Below are positions 23,120 through 36,700 of a stretch of DNA of 64,000 nucleotides, one piece after another. Both the position numbers and the translations under genes were made by a program. Under the pieces are notes generated by a model that did no database searches, had not been told where the DNA came from, and saw nothing but the letters and a program-made list of their open reading frames with translations. Source of the stretch: Halictus rubicundus (lineage: Eukaryota; Arthropoda; Insecta; Hymenoptera; Halictidae); the NCBI RefSeq assembly GCF_050948215.1, contig NW_027488564.1, forward strand, positions 1,612,001 through 1,676,000, given 5' to 3'. Each line of letters opens with the position of its first letter. Within the stretch, counting starts at the first letter, position 1.

Positions 23120-26100
23120 ATGAAATGCTCGGTTCCCATTGGTTCTCTGAACGCTATGACCACTGTAGCAACCCACGCACTGAAGGCTACTATAGCTTCG
23201 CGAGTAAGCAATTACCAACGTTCGCTTACGTTCCTCATTGTGAACGACATCGCGCCTTTCGTTCCAGATCAAGAGATTGATCGCGGAACAATAAAAATTC
23301 CGCCGAATCTGCACCTTGCAGATCCGGAATTCCATCGACCGGCACCGATCGATTTGTTATTAGGATCCGGAACAGCCCTCTCAATCTTATGCGTCGGCCA
23401 AATTGTCTTGTCACGCCCAGATGAGTCCGATCTCTACCTTCAAAAATCGCAACTCGGTTGGGTCATCGGGGGGAGCGCGCCAGTCACTTCTCCTGCTCAT
23501 GGCACACTTTGCCACGCGACCACCGCGTTACAATTCGACCTCACCCGTTTCTGGGAGGTTGAAGAAGGCCCACAAAGACAGCATCTGTCTGAATCTGATA
23601 TAATTTGCGAAAGCCATTTCCAAGAACACACAGTTCGGAATCGTGACGGCAGATACGTCGTGGCTTTACCTTTCAACGAGAAATTGTCGCGTCTCGGAGA
23701 CTCCAAGGTACAAGCGAAAAAAAGACTCCATTCATTGGAGCGAAAACTCCAACGAGAACCCGCACTCAAGCAAGAGTATCATGCGGTGATCCAAGAATAC
23801 CTTGACCTCGGACACATGAGCGAACTGCCACAGGAACAACAGTCACCTGAGGGGTATTACCTACCACATCACGGGGTCGTTAAGGTCACCAGTGACACAA
23901 CCAAACTCCGCGTAGTCTTCGACGGTTCTGCCACGACTAATTCAGGCATAGCATTAAATGACGCTCTCCACACCGGTCCAAAAATTCAAGACGATCTACT
24001 CCACATTTTATTAAGATTCCGCATTCATCGATACGTACTGACGGGAGACATTGAAAAGATGTACCGACAGTTCCTTGTACGTCCGGAAGACAGGAAATTT
24101 CAGCGTATCCTCTGGCGCGATACTACGGGTTCTATTAAAACTTATGAGCTGAATACTGTGACATTTGGACTATCTGCTGCACCATATCTTGCAATTCGCT
24201 GTTTGACACAGCTCAGTCGAGACGAAGGCCACCGCTTTCCTCAAGCCGGCAAGATTTTATTGCGTGACTTTTACGTGGATGACGTTCTGACCGGTACATC
24301 GACCATAGAAGAGGCATTATCCTTACGCGAAGACCTCACACAAATACTCAAGACCGCAAGACTGACAATACGACAATGGGCATCTAATGACCTTACTCTT
24401 CTGACTGGCTTGCCCGAGCAGGCCATTAACAAAAAATTATACCTGGGAGAGTCATCCACTCTCAAAACCTTAGGGATTGTCTGGAATTCCTCAAACGACT
24501 CTATTACGTACGCAGTCGAAACTTGCTCTCCACCATCACGTTCGACCAAACGCAGTATCACCTCAGAAATAGCAAAGATATATGATCCACTAGGGCTGCT
24601 CGGGCCAGTAATTATTACGGCAAAAATGCTACTACAAAGGATCTGGACCATAAAGGTTGACTGGGACGAGTCGCTGCCAATGGATATCCATACCGAATGG
24701 ATACGTTTTTATAATAAATTGCCAGCGCTGAACAACATCACGTTCCCGCGACGCACAATCATTGAATCGCCAAGAAAAGTCGAACTACACGGTTTTAGTG
24801 ACGCAAGCGAAAAGGCCTACGGAGCATGCCTCTACCTGCGTACAACCGACTCACGCGGTCACACCGAGACAACTCTTTTGTTCGCTAAATCCAAGGTCGC
24901 CCCATTGAAAACGATCTCAATACCACGACTCGAATTATGTGGAGCACTTCTGCTAACCTCTCTTGTCGAGACCGCAAAACAAGCGCTACCTGTGGAAATA
25001 CATAAAACCATCTATTGGACCGACTCCACCATTGTTCTCCATTGGGTGAAGACATCTCCACACACTCTAAAAACCTTCGTGGCTAACAGAGTGTCGGAAA
25101 TTCAAAGGCGCACAGCTAACGCAGATTGGCGACACGTACCCACTGCCGACAACCCGGCCGACCTTATCTCGCGAGGTCAATCACCAGAAGACTTCCTTCA
25201 ACCTTCCATCTGGCAACACGGTCCGACTTGGCTCAACGAAGAAGAATCTTTCTGGCCCACTACCGAACTACCTCAACCAGAGACAATCCCAGAACAAAGG
25301 GTCGCGATTTGTCTCAAAGCATTAATTTGCGACACCACGATTCTGGACAACTGCTCCTCATGGGGAAAGCTTCAAAGAATCATCGCGCGCTGTCTCCGAT
25401 GGAAAGGATCTAACACCACCAAAGGAAGTCTGACATCCTCCGAACTAAGATACGCCCACGACGTAATCATCAAACTGATACAAAGACAACACTTTGCAGA
25501 AGAATTGCGCTGCCTCTCGAGAAGCGAAATAGGCGTTAAGGGTAAGCTGCAACAACTGAACCCATTCATCGACAAAGACGGAATTCTGCGAGTAGGAGGC
25601 CGTCTGAAGAATTCGCGAATTCCATTCGCGCAAAAACATCCCATCGTCCTCCCAAAGGCTCGAATCACGGCATTAATAATAGAACACGAGCATCGAATAC
25701 AATTACACGCTGGTACACAGGCTACCCTATACGCGATTAGACGCCGTTATTGGCCCATCGACGGTCGGAGTCAGGTAGGGAAAACCATCAGAAACTGCGT
25801 CCGCTGCTACCGTGTCCAACCGCCGCCAACACAATACGTGATGGGCGACCTACCTGAGGCTCGAGTCACCGACTCACGCCCATTTGCAAACGTCGGCGTT
25901 GATTATTGCGGTCCCTTTTTCATAAAGGAGCGACGATACCGAAGTCGAACCCACATTAAAGTATATGTCGCAGTTTTCGTTTGCCTCTCAGTAAAAGCCA
26001 TTCACCTAGAATTGGTTAGCGATCTTACCTCCGAAGCATTTATAGCAGCCCTACGTCGTTTCATTGCTAGACGAGGTCATTGTATTAACATTTACTCTGA

Positions 26101-26863
26101 CAATGGCACCAATTTCGTCGGCGCCAACAACGAGCTTCGAGACCTCCGCGAACTTTTGCAGTCCGATGACCACAACGAGAAGGTCAAAACCTTTCTTGCT
26201 GACCGATCCATCACGTGGAATTTTATTCCTCCATTAACACCTCACTTCGGCGGCATCTGGGAAGCGGCCGTGAAATCATTCAAGCGTCATTTCTGGCGTA
26301 TCGCAGGTGCTGAACGATTTACATTTGAAGTGTTCAACACTTTAATTATTGAGATAGAAGCCGTTCTAAATTCACGTCCTTTAACTCCCATTTCATCAGA
26401 CCCAAATGACACCCTTGTCCTAACTCCTGGCCATTTCCTGATTGGCGACTCGTTAACGAGTCTGCGCGAGCGCGATTTCAGGGATGTGCCATCAAACAGA
26501 CTTTCAACCTGGCAACATATCCAGAAACTAAAGCAGCATTTCTGGAACCGATGGTACAAGGAGTACCTAAACGAGATGACGAGTCGTTCGAGATGGTCCA
26601 GCGGTACACACCCCATCAAGGAGGGCACCATCGTGCTCTTGAGGGAGGACAACGTACCACCGATGCAGTGGCCACTCGGGAGAGTCATCAAGGTCTACCC
26701 CGGATCTGATGGCATAGTTCGAGCTGCAACAGTGAGAACAGCCACAACCACACTCGATCGGGGCGTAAAACGGCTTGTACCGTTACCGAACCAGCCAGAG
26801 GAGGAACCACGGGATCCAACATCGACGTCAAGAACGCGCGATCCCTCAACCGATAATAACTAA
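23120..26863 (+). CDS. pol: BEL pol polyprotein: (protease)-RT-RNase H-integrase
   Basis: This 1,247-codon frame, numbered from the internal Met at 23120, holds the rest of the protease (to about 130), the RT (VFDGSA near 267, LTGDIEKMYRQF, catalytic YVDD at 385-388), the Pao-type A17 region, RNase H (FSDAS near 559, LELCGA, WTDST, NPADLISRG: the four acidic positions), an H2C2 zinc finger (His near 856, CVRC near 892), and the integrase core with Asp in VDYCGPF near 927, Asp in SDNGTNF near 993 and Glu in GIWEAA about 54 residues later. A DUF5641 domain (WQHIQKLKQHFW) closes the protein. All the catalytic residues I looked for in these domains are present. The stop is TAA 26861-26863. The protein would be made as a Gag-Pol fusion. 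Confidence 0.94.
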   Translation: MKCSVPIGSLNAMTTVATHALKATIASRVSNYQRSLTFLIVNDIAPFVPDQEIDRGTIKIPPNLHLADPEFHRPAPIDLLLGSGTALSILCVGQIVLSRPDESDLYLQKSQLGWVIGGSAPVTSPAHGTLCHATTALQFDLTRFWEVEEGPQRQHLSESDIICESHFQEHTVRNRDGRYVVALPFNEKLSRLGDSKVQAKKRLHSLERKLQREPALKQEYHAVIQEYLDLGHMSELPQEQQSPEGYYLPHHGVVKVTSDTTKLRVVFDGSATTNSGIALNDALHTGPKIQDDLLHILLRFRIHRYVLTGDIEKMYRQFLVRPEDRKFQRILWRDTTGSIKTYELNTVTFGLSAAPYLAIRCLTQLSRDEGHRFPQAGKILLRDFYVDDVLTGTSTIEEALSLREDLTQILKTARLTIRQWASNDLTLLTGLPEQAINKKLYLGESSTLKTLGIVWNSSNDSITYAVETCSPPSRSTKRSITSEIAKIYDPLGLLGPVIITAKMLLQRIWTIKVDWDESLPMDIHTEWIRFYNKLPALNNITFPRRTIIESPRKVELHGFSDASEKAYGACLYLRTTDSRGHTETTLLFAKSKVAPLKTISIPRLELCGALLLTSLVETAKQALPVEIHKTIYWTDSTIVLHWVKTSPHTLKTFVANRVSEIQRRTANADWRHVPTADNPADLISRGQSPEDFLQPSIWQHGPTWLNEEESFWPTTELPQPETIPEQRVAICLKALICDTTILDNCSSWGKLQRIIARCLRWKGSNTTKGSLTSSELRYAHDVIIKLIQRQHFAEELRCLSRSEIGVKGKLQQLNPFIDKDGILRVGGRLKNSRIPFAQKHPIVLPKARITALIIEHEHRIQLHAGTQATLYAIRRRYWPIDGRSQVGKTIRNCVRCYRVQPPPTQYVMGDLPEARVTDSRPFANVGVDYCGPFFIKERRYRSRTHIKVYVAVFVCLSVKAIHLELVSDLTSEAFIAALRRFIARRGHCINIYSDNGTNFVGANNELRDLRELLQSDDHNEKVKTFLADRSITWNFIPPLTPHFGGIWEAAVKSFKRHFWRIAGAERFTFEVFNTLIIEIEAVLNSRPLTPISSDPNDTLVLTPGHFLIGDSLTSLRERDFRDVPSNRLSTWQHIQKLKQHFWNRWYKEYLNEMTSRSRWSSGTHPIKEGTIVLLREDNVPPMQWPLGRVIKVYPGSDGIVRAATVRTATTTLDRGVKRLVPLPNQPEEEPRDPTSTSRTRDPSTDNN

Positions 26864-26979
26864 TTTATCGTAATCGCTAAGCTTTAGCTCATAAGATAGT
26901 TTACTTGTTCATTCTAGTACTTTAAACCTAGCGTATCTTTAATCCTATATAGATTTATTTTGATCGCGAGTCTCTCAAC

Positions 26980-26989
26980 GGGGGGAGGA
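26980..26989 (+). promoter_or_regulatory. BEL polypurine tract
   Basis: GGGGGGAGGA lies directly before the TG of the 3' LTR, the position and composition of a plus-strand primer. The 116 bases between the pol stop and this tract show no gene. Confidence 0.9.
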
Positions 26990-27703
26990 TGTTCAGCCGC
27001 GAGTTAAACAAAAGATCCCCTTGAAAATCCGCGGCACCGCTATTTCAAGGTGGGACCAGGGACCGATCCCTTCAAGAATAGTTTAATAGTTTTACTCGCG
27101 ACTGACAAATCGGCACATCCCAACATTTGGCGTGCAGATGGTATACACGTTTTATGACACGGGCCTCTAGGGCTGTTTTTGAGAAAGTCGCCTTCACGAA
27201 ACCTTTCTTAATTGCCCATTAGAATTTTCCTCGCGCCCTCAACAGCCAACCGTACTGTCATAAAACGTGGACCTACAAAGGTGGCATCGCGGGACCATCC
27301 GACGGTCCCTGGCCGATGAACATCGGGCCCACAGCTGGGATTTCGCCCGCCGAAATCCAGCGACGTTGCCACCCCGAAATGGAATACCCCCACTCCACGC
27401 CAACGCACCCCGAGTGCATGGAGAGTTGGGGTAAAACTTTTAGTCTACATGCAACTCCCGCAAAAGCAACATCGAGATTAGACTCCGGAACTCGTCAACA
27501 CGCGGACCAGCCGCTATAGTTCCGTTTGCTCCTTGCAGCATTAAATTCCAAAGTTATATTTATCATCCTTATCATCCGAAAGGATCGTAAGGTCGCGCCG
27601 AGTAGCGTCGTCGAAACACCCTCGATTGAGGAATTTACGCCTCCTCATAGATTCTACGACAGAGTCTACGCCGCGAAAGGTGCCCGCTCCGTCGGAAAGT
27701 ACA
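26990..27703 (+). repeat. BEL 3' LTR (714 bp)
   Basis: Same ends and length as the 5' LTR, with 4 mismatches in 714. It is followed at once by C-rich-strand satellite (CTATCCACTATCC). Frames that start in it and run into the satellite are artefacts of the stop-free repeat. Confidence 0.94.
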
Positions 27704-30700
27704 CTATCCACTATCCTATCCTCAATCCTATCCTATCCTCTGCCCTATCCTATCCTCTATCCTATCCTATCCTCTATCCTATCCAATCCCCTATCCTATC
27801 CTATCCTCTATCCTATCCTCTATCGTATCCTATCCTCTATCCTATCCTATCCTATCCTATCCTCTATCCTATCCTATCCTCTATCCTATCCAATCCCCAA
27901 TCCTATCCTCTATCCGATCCTATCCTCTACCCTATCCAATCCCCTAGACTTTCCCCTATTCGATCCTCTCCTCTATAATATCGTATCGTCTATCCTATCC
28001 TGTCCTCTATCCAATAATATCATCCATCCTATCCTCTTCTCTATCCTACCCTATCCTATCCTCTATCGTATCATATCCTCTATCCTATCCAATCCTATGT
28101 CCTATACTCTATCCTATCCAATCGCCTATCCAATCCTCTATCCTATCCTATCCTCTATAATATCGTATCCTCTATCCTATTCTCTATCCTATCCTCTACC
28201 CTATCCTATCCTCTATCCTATCCTATCCTCTATCCTATCCAATCCCCTATCCTATCCTCTATCCGATCCTATCCTCTATCCTATCCTATCCTCTACCCTA
28301 TCCTATCCTCTATCCTATCCTATCCTCTATCCTATCCTATCCTATCCTCTACCCTATCCTATCCTCTATCCTATCCTATCCTATCCTCTATCCTACCCTA
28401 TCCTCTATTCTATCCTCCATCATATCATATCCTCTATCCTATTCTATCCTCTATCCTATCCTCTCCACTATCCTATACTATCATCTATCCTATCCTATCC
28501 TATCCACTATCCTATCATCAATCCTATCCTATCCTCAATCCTATCCTATCCTCTACCCTATCCTATCCTCTATCCTATCGTATCCTCTATCCTATCATAT
28601 CATTTATCCTATCCTATCCTCCATCCTATCCAATCCTCTACCCTATCCGATCCTCTATCCTACCATATCCTCTATAATATCGTATCCTCTATCATATCCT
28701 ATCCTCTTTCCTATAATATCATCCACCTTATCCTATTCTCTATCCTATCGTATCCTGTATCCTATCCTATCCTCTATCCTATACTATCATCTAACCTATC
28801 CTATTCTCTATCCTATCCTCTATCGTCTGTTGTATCCTATCCTATCCACTATCCTATCCTATCCGCAATCCTCTCCTATCCTCTATCCTATCCTATCCTC
28901 TATCCTATCCTATCCTCTATCCTATCCAATCCCCTATCCTATCCTCTATCCGATCCTATCCTCTACCCTATCCTATCCTCTATCCTATCCTATCCTCTAT
29001 CATATCCTATCCTCTATCCTATTCTATCCTCTATCCTATCCTATCCTCTATCCTATCCTATCCTCTATCCTATCTTATCCCCTATCCTATCCACTATCCT
29101 ATCCTCAATCCTATCCTATCCTGTGCCCTATCCTATCCTCTATCCTATCCTTTCCTCTATCCTATCCAATCCCCCATCCTATCCTATCCGCTATCCTATA
29201 ATATCATCTATCCTATACTATTCTCTATCCTATCTTATCCTCTATCCTATCCTATTCTCTATCCTATCCTCTACCCTATCCTATCCTCTATCCTATTTTA
29301 TCCTCTATCCTATCCAATCCCCTATCCAATCCTCTATCCTATCCTATTCTCTATAATATTGTATCCTCTATCCTATCCTCTATCCTATACTATCATCTAA
29401 CCTATCCTATTCTCTATCCAATCCTCTATCGTCTGTTCTATCCTATCCTATCCGCTATCCTATCCTACCCTCAATCCTCTCCTATCCTCTATCCTATCCT
29501 ATCCTGTATCCTATCCTATCCTCTATCCTATAATATCCTCTATCCTATCCAATCTTCTATCCTATCCTCTATCCTATCCTCTACCCTATTTTATCCTCTA
29601 TCCTATAATATCATCTATCCTATACTATTCTCTATCATATCCTACCCTCTATCCTATACTATCCTCTATCGTATCCTATCCTCTATCCTATCCTATCCTC
29701 TATCCTATCCTATCCTCTAACCTATCCTATCCTCTATCCTATCCTATCCTCTATCCTATCCTATCCTCTATCCTATCCTATCCTCTAACCTATCCTATCC
29801 TCTATCCTATCCTATCCTCTATCCTATCCTATCCTCAACCCTATCCTATCCTCTATCCTATCCTATCCTCTATCCTATCCTATCCTATCCTCTATCCTAT
29901 CCTATCCTCTATCCTATCCTATCCTATCCTCTATCCTATCCTATCATCTATCCTATCCTCTATCCTATCCTATCCTCTATCCTATCCAATCCCCTATCCA
30001 ATCCAATCCCCTATCCTATCCTCTATCCGATCCTATCCTCTATCCTATCCAATCTCCTATCCTATCCTTTTCCTCTATCCTATAATATCATCTATCCTAT
30101 ACTATTCTCTATCCTATCTTATCCCCTATCCTATACTATCCTCTATCGTCTCCTATCTTCTATCCTATCCTATCCTCTATCCTATCCTATCCCCTATCCT
30201 ATCCACTATCCTATCCTCAATCCTATCCTATCCTCTACCCTATCCTATCCTCTATCCTATCGTATCCTCTATCCTATCATATCATTTATCCTATCCGATC
30301 CTCTATCCTACCATATCCTCTATAATATCGTATCCTCTATCATATCCTATCCTCTTTCCTATAATATCATCCACCTTATCCTATTCTCTATCCTATCGTA
30401 TCCTGTATGCTATCCTATCCTCTATCCTATACTATCATCTAACCTATCCTATTCTCTATCCTATCCTCTATCGTCTGTTGTATCCTATCCTATCCACTAT
30501 CCTATCCTATCCGCAATCCTCTCCTATCCTCTATCCTATCCTATCCTGTGTTCTATCCCATCCTCTATCATATAATATCATCTATCCTATCCAATCCTCT
30601 ATCCTATCCTCTATCCTATCCTCTATCGTATCCTATCCTCTATCCTATCCTATCCTATTCTCTATCCTATCCTCTACCCTATCCTATCCTCTATCCTATA

Positions 30701-33700
30701 ATATCATCTATCCTATACTATTCTCTATCCTATCCTATCCTATATCCTATCCTATCCTATCCTCTATCCTATCCTATCCTCTATCCTATCCTCTATCGTA
30801 TCCTATCCTCTATCCTATCCTATCCTATCCTATCCTCTATCCTATCCTATCCTATCCTCTATCCTATCCAATCCCCTATCCTATCCTCTATCCGATCCTA
30901 TCCTCTACCCTATCCTATCCTCTATCCTATCCTATCCTCTATCATATCCTATCCTCTATCCTATTCTATCCTCTATCCTATCCTATCCTCTATCCTATAC
31001 TATCATCTATCCTATCCTATCCTATCCTCTATCCTATCTTATCCCCTATCCTATCCACTATCCTATCCTCAATCCTATCCTATCCTCTGCCCTATCCTAT
31101 CCTCTATCCTATCCTATCCTCTATCCTATCCAATCCCCTATCCTATCCTATCCTCTATCCTATCCTCTATCGTATCCTATCCTCTATCCTATCCTATCCT
31201 ATCCTATCCTCTATCCTATCCTATCCTCTATCCTATCCAATCCCCAATCCTATCCTCTATCCGATCCTATCCTCTACCCTATCCAATCCCCTAGACTTTC
31301 CCCTATTCGATCCTCTCCTCTATAATATCGTATCGTCTATCCTATCCTGTCCTCTATCCAATAATATCATCCATCCTATCCTCTTCTCTATCCTACCCTA
31401 TCCTATCCTCTATCGTATCATATCCTCTATCCTATCCAATCCTATGTCCTATACTCTATCCTATCCAATCGCCTATCCAATCCTCTATCCTATCCTATCC
31501 TCTATAATATCGTATCCTCTATCCTATTCTCTATCCTATCCTCTACCCTATCCTATCCTCTATCCTATCCTATCCTCTATCCTATCCAATCCCCTATCCT
31601 ATCCTCTATCCGATCCTATCCTCTATCCTATCCTATCCTCTACCCTATCCTATCCTCTATCCTATCCTATCCTCTATCCTATCCTATCCTATCCTCTACC
31701 CTATCCTATCCTCTATCCTATCCTATCCTATCCTCTATCCTACCCTATCCTCTATTCTATCCTCCATCATATCATATCCTCTATCCTATTCTATCCTCTA
31801 TCCTATCCTCTCCACTATCCTATACTATCATCTATCCTATCCTATCCTATCCACTATCCTATCATCAATCCTATCCTATCCTCAATCCTATCCTATCCTC
31901 TACCCTATCCTATCCTCTATCCTATCGTATCCTCTATCCTATCATATCATTTATCCTATCCTATCCTCCATCCTATCCAATCCTCTACCCTATCCGATCC
32001 TCTATCCTACCATATCCTCTATAATATCGTATCCTCTATCATATCCTATCCTCTTTCCTATAATATCATCCACCTTATCCTATTCTCTATCCTATCGTAT
32101 CCTGTATCCTATCCTATCCTCTATCCTATACTATCATCTAACCTATCCTATTCTCTATCCTATCCTCTATCGTCTGTTGTATCCTATCCTATCCACTATC
32201 CTATCCTATCCGCAATCCTCTCCTATCCTCTATCCTATCCTATCCTCTATCCTATCCTATCCTCTATCCTATCCAATCCCCTATCCTATCCTCTATCCGA
32301 TCCTATCCTCTACCCTATCCTATCCTCTATCCTATCCTATCCTCTATCATATCCTATCCTCTATCCTATTCTATCCTCTATCCTATCCTATCCTCTATCC
32401 TATCCTATCCTCTATCCTATCTTATCCCCTATCCTATCCACTATCCTATCCTCAATCCTATCCTATCCTGTGCCCTATCCTATCCTCTATCCTATCCTTT
32501 CCTCTATCCTATCCAATCCCCCATCCTATCCTATCCGCTATCCTATAATATCATCTATCCTATACTATTCTCTATCCTATCTTATCCTCTATCCTATCCT
32601 ATTCTCTATCCTATCCTCTACCCTATCCTATCCTCTATCCTATTTTATCCTCTATCCTATCCAATCCCCTATCCAATCCTCTATCCTATCCTATTCTCTA
32701 TAATATTGTATCCTCTATCCTATCCTCTATCCTATACTATCATCTAACCTATCCTATTCTCTATCCAATCCTCTATCGTCTGTTCTATCCTATCCTATCC
32801 GCTATCCTATCCTACCCTCAATCCTCTCCTATCCTCTATCCTATCCTATCCTGTATCCTATCCTATCCTCTATCCTATAATATCCTCTATCCTATCCAAT
32901 CTTCTATCCTATCCTCTATCCTATCCTCTACCCTATTTTATCCTCTATCCTATAATATCATCTATCCTATACTATTCTCTATCATATCCTACCCTCTATC
33001 CTATACTATCCTCTATCGTATCCTATCCTCTATCCTATCCTATCCTCTATCCTATCCTATCCTCTAACCTATCCTATCCTCTATCCTATCCTATCCTCTA
33101 TCCTATCCTATCCTCTATCCTATCCTATCCTCTAACCTATCCTATCCTCTATCCTATCCTATCCTCTATCCTATCCTATCCTCAACCCTATCCTATCCTC
33201 TATCCTATCCTATCCTCTATCCTATCCTATCCTATCCTCTATCCTATCCTATCCTCTATCCTATCCTATCCTATCCTCTATCCTATCCTATCATCTATCC
33301 TATCCTCTATCCTATCCTATCCTCTATCCTATCCAATCCCCTATCCAATCCAATCCCCTATCCTATCCTCTATCCGATCCTATCCTCTATCCTATCCAAT
33401 CTCCTATCCTATCCTTTTCCTCTATCCTATAATATCATCTATCCTATACTATTCTCTATCCTATCTTATCCCCTATCCTATACTATCCTCTATCGTCTCC
33501 TATCTTCTATCCTATCCTATCCTCTATCCTATCCTATCCCCTATCCTATCCACTATCCTATCCTCAATCCTATCCTATCCTCTACCCTATCCTATCCTCT
33601 ATCCTATCGTATCCTCTATCCTATCATATCATTTATCCTATCCGATCCTCTATCCTACCATATCCTCTATAATATCGTATCCTCTATCATATCCTATCCT

Positions 33701-36700
33701 CTTTCCTATAATATCATCCACCTTATCCTATTCTCTATCCTATCGTATCCTGTATGCTATCCTATCCTCTATCCTATACTATCATCTAACCTATCCTATT
33801 CTCTATCCTATCCTCTATCGTCTGTTGTATCCTATCCTATCCACTATCCTATCCTATCCGCAATCCTCTCCTATCCTCTATCCTATCCTATCCTGTGTTC
33901 TATCCCATCCTCTATCATATAATATCATCTATCCTATCCAATCCTCTATCCTATCCTCTATCCTATCCTCTATCGTATCCTATCCTCTATCCTATCCTAT
34001 CCTATTCTCTATCCTATCCTCTACCCTATCCTATCCTCTATCCTATAATATCATCTATCCTATACTATTCTCTATCCTATCCTATCCTATATCCTATCCT
34101 ATCCTATCCTCTATCCTATCCTATCCTCTATCCTATCCTCTATCGTATCCTATCCTCTATCCTATCCTATCCTATCCTATCCTCTATCCTATCCTATCCT
34201 ATCCTCTATCCTATCCAATCCCCTATCCTATCCTCTATCCGATCCTATCCTCTACCCTATCCTATCCTCTATCCTATCCTATCCTCTATCATATCCTATC
34301 CTCTATCCTATTCTATCCTCTATCCTATCCTATCCTCTATCCTATACTATCATCTATCCTATCCTATCCTATCCTCTATCCTATCTTATCCCCTATCCTA
34401 TCCACTATCCTATCCTCAATCCTATCCTATCCTCTGCCCTATCCTATCCTCTATCCTATCCTATCCTCTATCCTATCCAATCCCCTATCCTATCCTATCC
34501 TCTATCCTATCCTCTATCGTATCCTATCCTCTATCCTATCCTATCCTATCCTATCCTCTATCCTATCCTATCCTCTATCCTATCCAATCCCCAATCCTAT
34601 CCTCTATCCGATCCTATCCTCTACCCTATCCAATCCCCTAGACTTTCCCCTATTCGATCCTCTCCTCTATAATATCGTATCGTCTATCCTATCCTGTCCT
34701 CTATCCAATAATATCATCCATCCTATCCTCTTCTCTATCCTACCCTATCCTATCCTCTATCGTATCATATCCTCTATCCTATCCAATCCTATGTCCTATA
34801 CTCTATCCTATCCAATCGCCTATCCAATCCTCTATCCTATCCTATCCTCTATAATATCGTATCCTCTATCCTATTCTCTATCCTATCCTCTACCCTATCC
34901 TATCCTCTATCCTATCCTATCCTCTATCCTATCCAATCCCCTATCCTATCCTCTATCCGATCCTATCCTCTATCCTATCCTATCCTCTACCCTATCCTAT
35001 CCTCTATCCTATCCTATCCTCTATCCTATCCTATCCTATCCTCTACCCTATCCTATCCTCTATCCTATCCTATCCTATCCTCTATCCTACCCTATCCTCT
35101 ATTCTATCCTCCATCATATCATATCCTCTATCCTATTCTATCCTCTATCCTATCCTCTCCACTATCCTATACTATCATCTATCCTATCCTATCCTATCCA
35201 CTATCCTATCATCAATCCTATCCTATCCTCAATCCTATCCTATCCTCTACCCTATCCTATCCTCTATCCTATCGTATCCTCTATCCTATCATATCATTTA
35301 TCCTATCCTATCCTCCATCCTATCCAATCCTCTACCCTATCCGATCCTCTATCCTACCATATCCTCTATAATATCGTATCCTCTATCATATCCTATCCTC
35401 TTTCCTATAATATCATCCACCTTATCCTATTCTCTATCCTATCGTATCCTGTATCCTATCCTATCCTCTATCCTATACTATCATCTAACCTATCCTATTC
35501 TCTATCCTATCCTCTATCGTCTGTTGTATCCTATCCTATCCACTATCCTATCCTATCCGCAATCCTCTCCTATCCTCTATCCTATCCTATCCTCTATCCT
35601 ATCCTATCCTCTATCCTATCCAATCCCCTATCCTATCCTCTATCCGATCCTATCCTCTACCCTATCCTATCCTCTATCCTATCCTATCCTCTATCATATC
35701 CTATCCTCTATCCTATTCTATCCTCTATCCTATCCTATCCTCTATCCTATCCTATCCTCTATCCTATCTTATCCCCTATCCTATCCACTATCCTATCCTC
35801 AATCCTATCCTATCCTGTGCCCTATCCTATCCTCTATCCTATCCTTTCCTCTATCCTATCCAATCCCCCATCCTATCCTATCCGCTATCCTATAATATCA
35901 TCTATCCTATACTATTCTCTATCCTATCTTATCCTCTATCCTATCCTATTCTCTATCCTATCCTCTACCCTATCCTATCCTCTATCCTATTTTATCCTCT
36001 ATCCTATCCAATCCCCTATCCAATCCTCTATCCTATCCTATTCTCTATAATATTGTATCCTCTATCCTATCCTCTATCCTATACTATCATCTAACCTATC
36101 CTATTCTCTATCCAATCCTCTATCGTCTGTTCTATCCTATCCTATCCGCTATCCTATCCTACCCTCAATCCTCTCCTATCCTCTATCCTATCCTATCCTG
36201 TATCCTATCCTATCCTCTATCCTATAATATCCTCTATCCTATCCAATCTTCTATCCTATCCTCTATCCTATCCTCTACCCTATTTTATCCTCTATCCTAT
36301 AATATCATCTATCCTATACTATTCTCTATCATATCCTACCCTCTATCCTATACTATCCTCTATCGTATCCTATCCTCTATCCTATCCTATCCTCTATCCT
36401 ATCCTATCCTCTAACCTATCCTATCCTCTATCCTATCCTATCCTCTATCCTATCCTATCCTCTATCCTATCCTATCCTCTAACCTATCCTATCCTCTATC
36501 CTATCCTATCCTCTATCCTATCCTATCCTCAACCCTATCCTATCCTCTATCCTATCCTATCCTCTATCCTATCCTATCCTATCCTCTATCCTATCCTATC
36601 CTCTATCCTATCCTATCCTATCCTCTATCCTATCCTATCATCTATCCTATCCTCTATCCTATCCTATCCTCTATCCTATCCAATCCCCTATCCAATCCAA

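Larger units (their letters stand above)
20450..27703 (+). mobile_element. BEL/Pao LTR retrotransposon, structurally complete
   Basis: A 7,254-bp element with two 714-bp LTRs (TG...CA ends, 4 mismatches), a primer-binding site, gag, a single in-frame stop, pol and a polypurine tract. Domain order gag (DUF1759, zinc knuckles), protease, RT, RNase H, H2C2 finger, integrase, DUF5641 identifies BEL/Pao. The bases left of the element are GATAG and those right of it are CTATC, so there is no direct target duplication; the satellite is G-rich on the left and C-rich on the right. This is unlike a simple insertion and marks a rearrangement or a misjoined assembly at this element. Confidence 0.94.

Noticed and set aside
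23120..26863. Independent pol gene starting at Met 23120
   Set aside because: The protease active site lies upstream in the same frame, so this Met is internal to a Gag-Pol protein.
27626..29356. Frame starting in the BEL 3' LTR and running into the satellite
   Set aside because: The LTR part is a non-coding shadow and the rest is satellite; a chance fusion of open frames.
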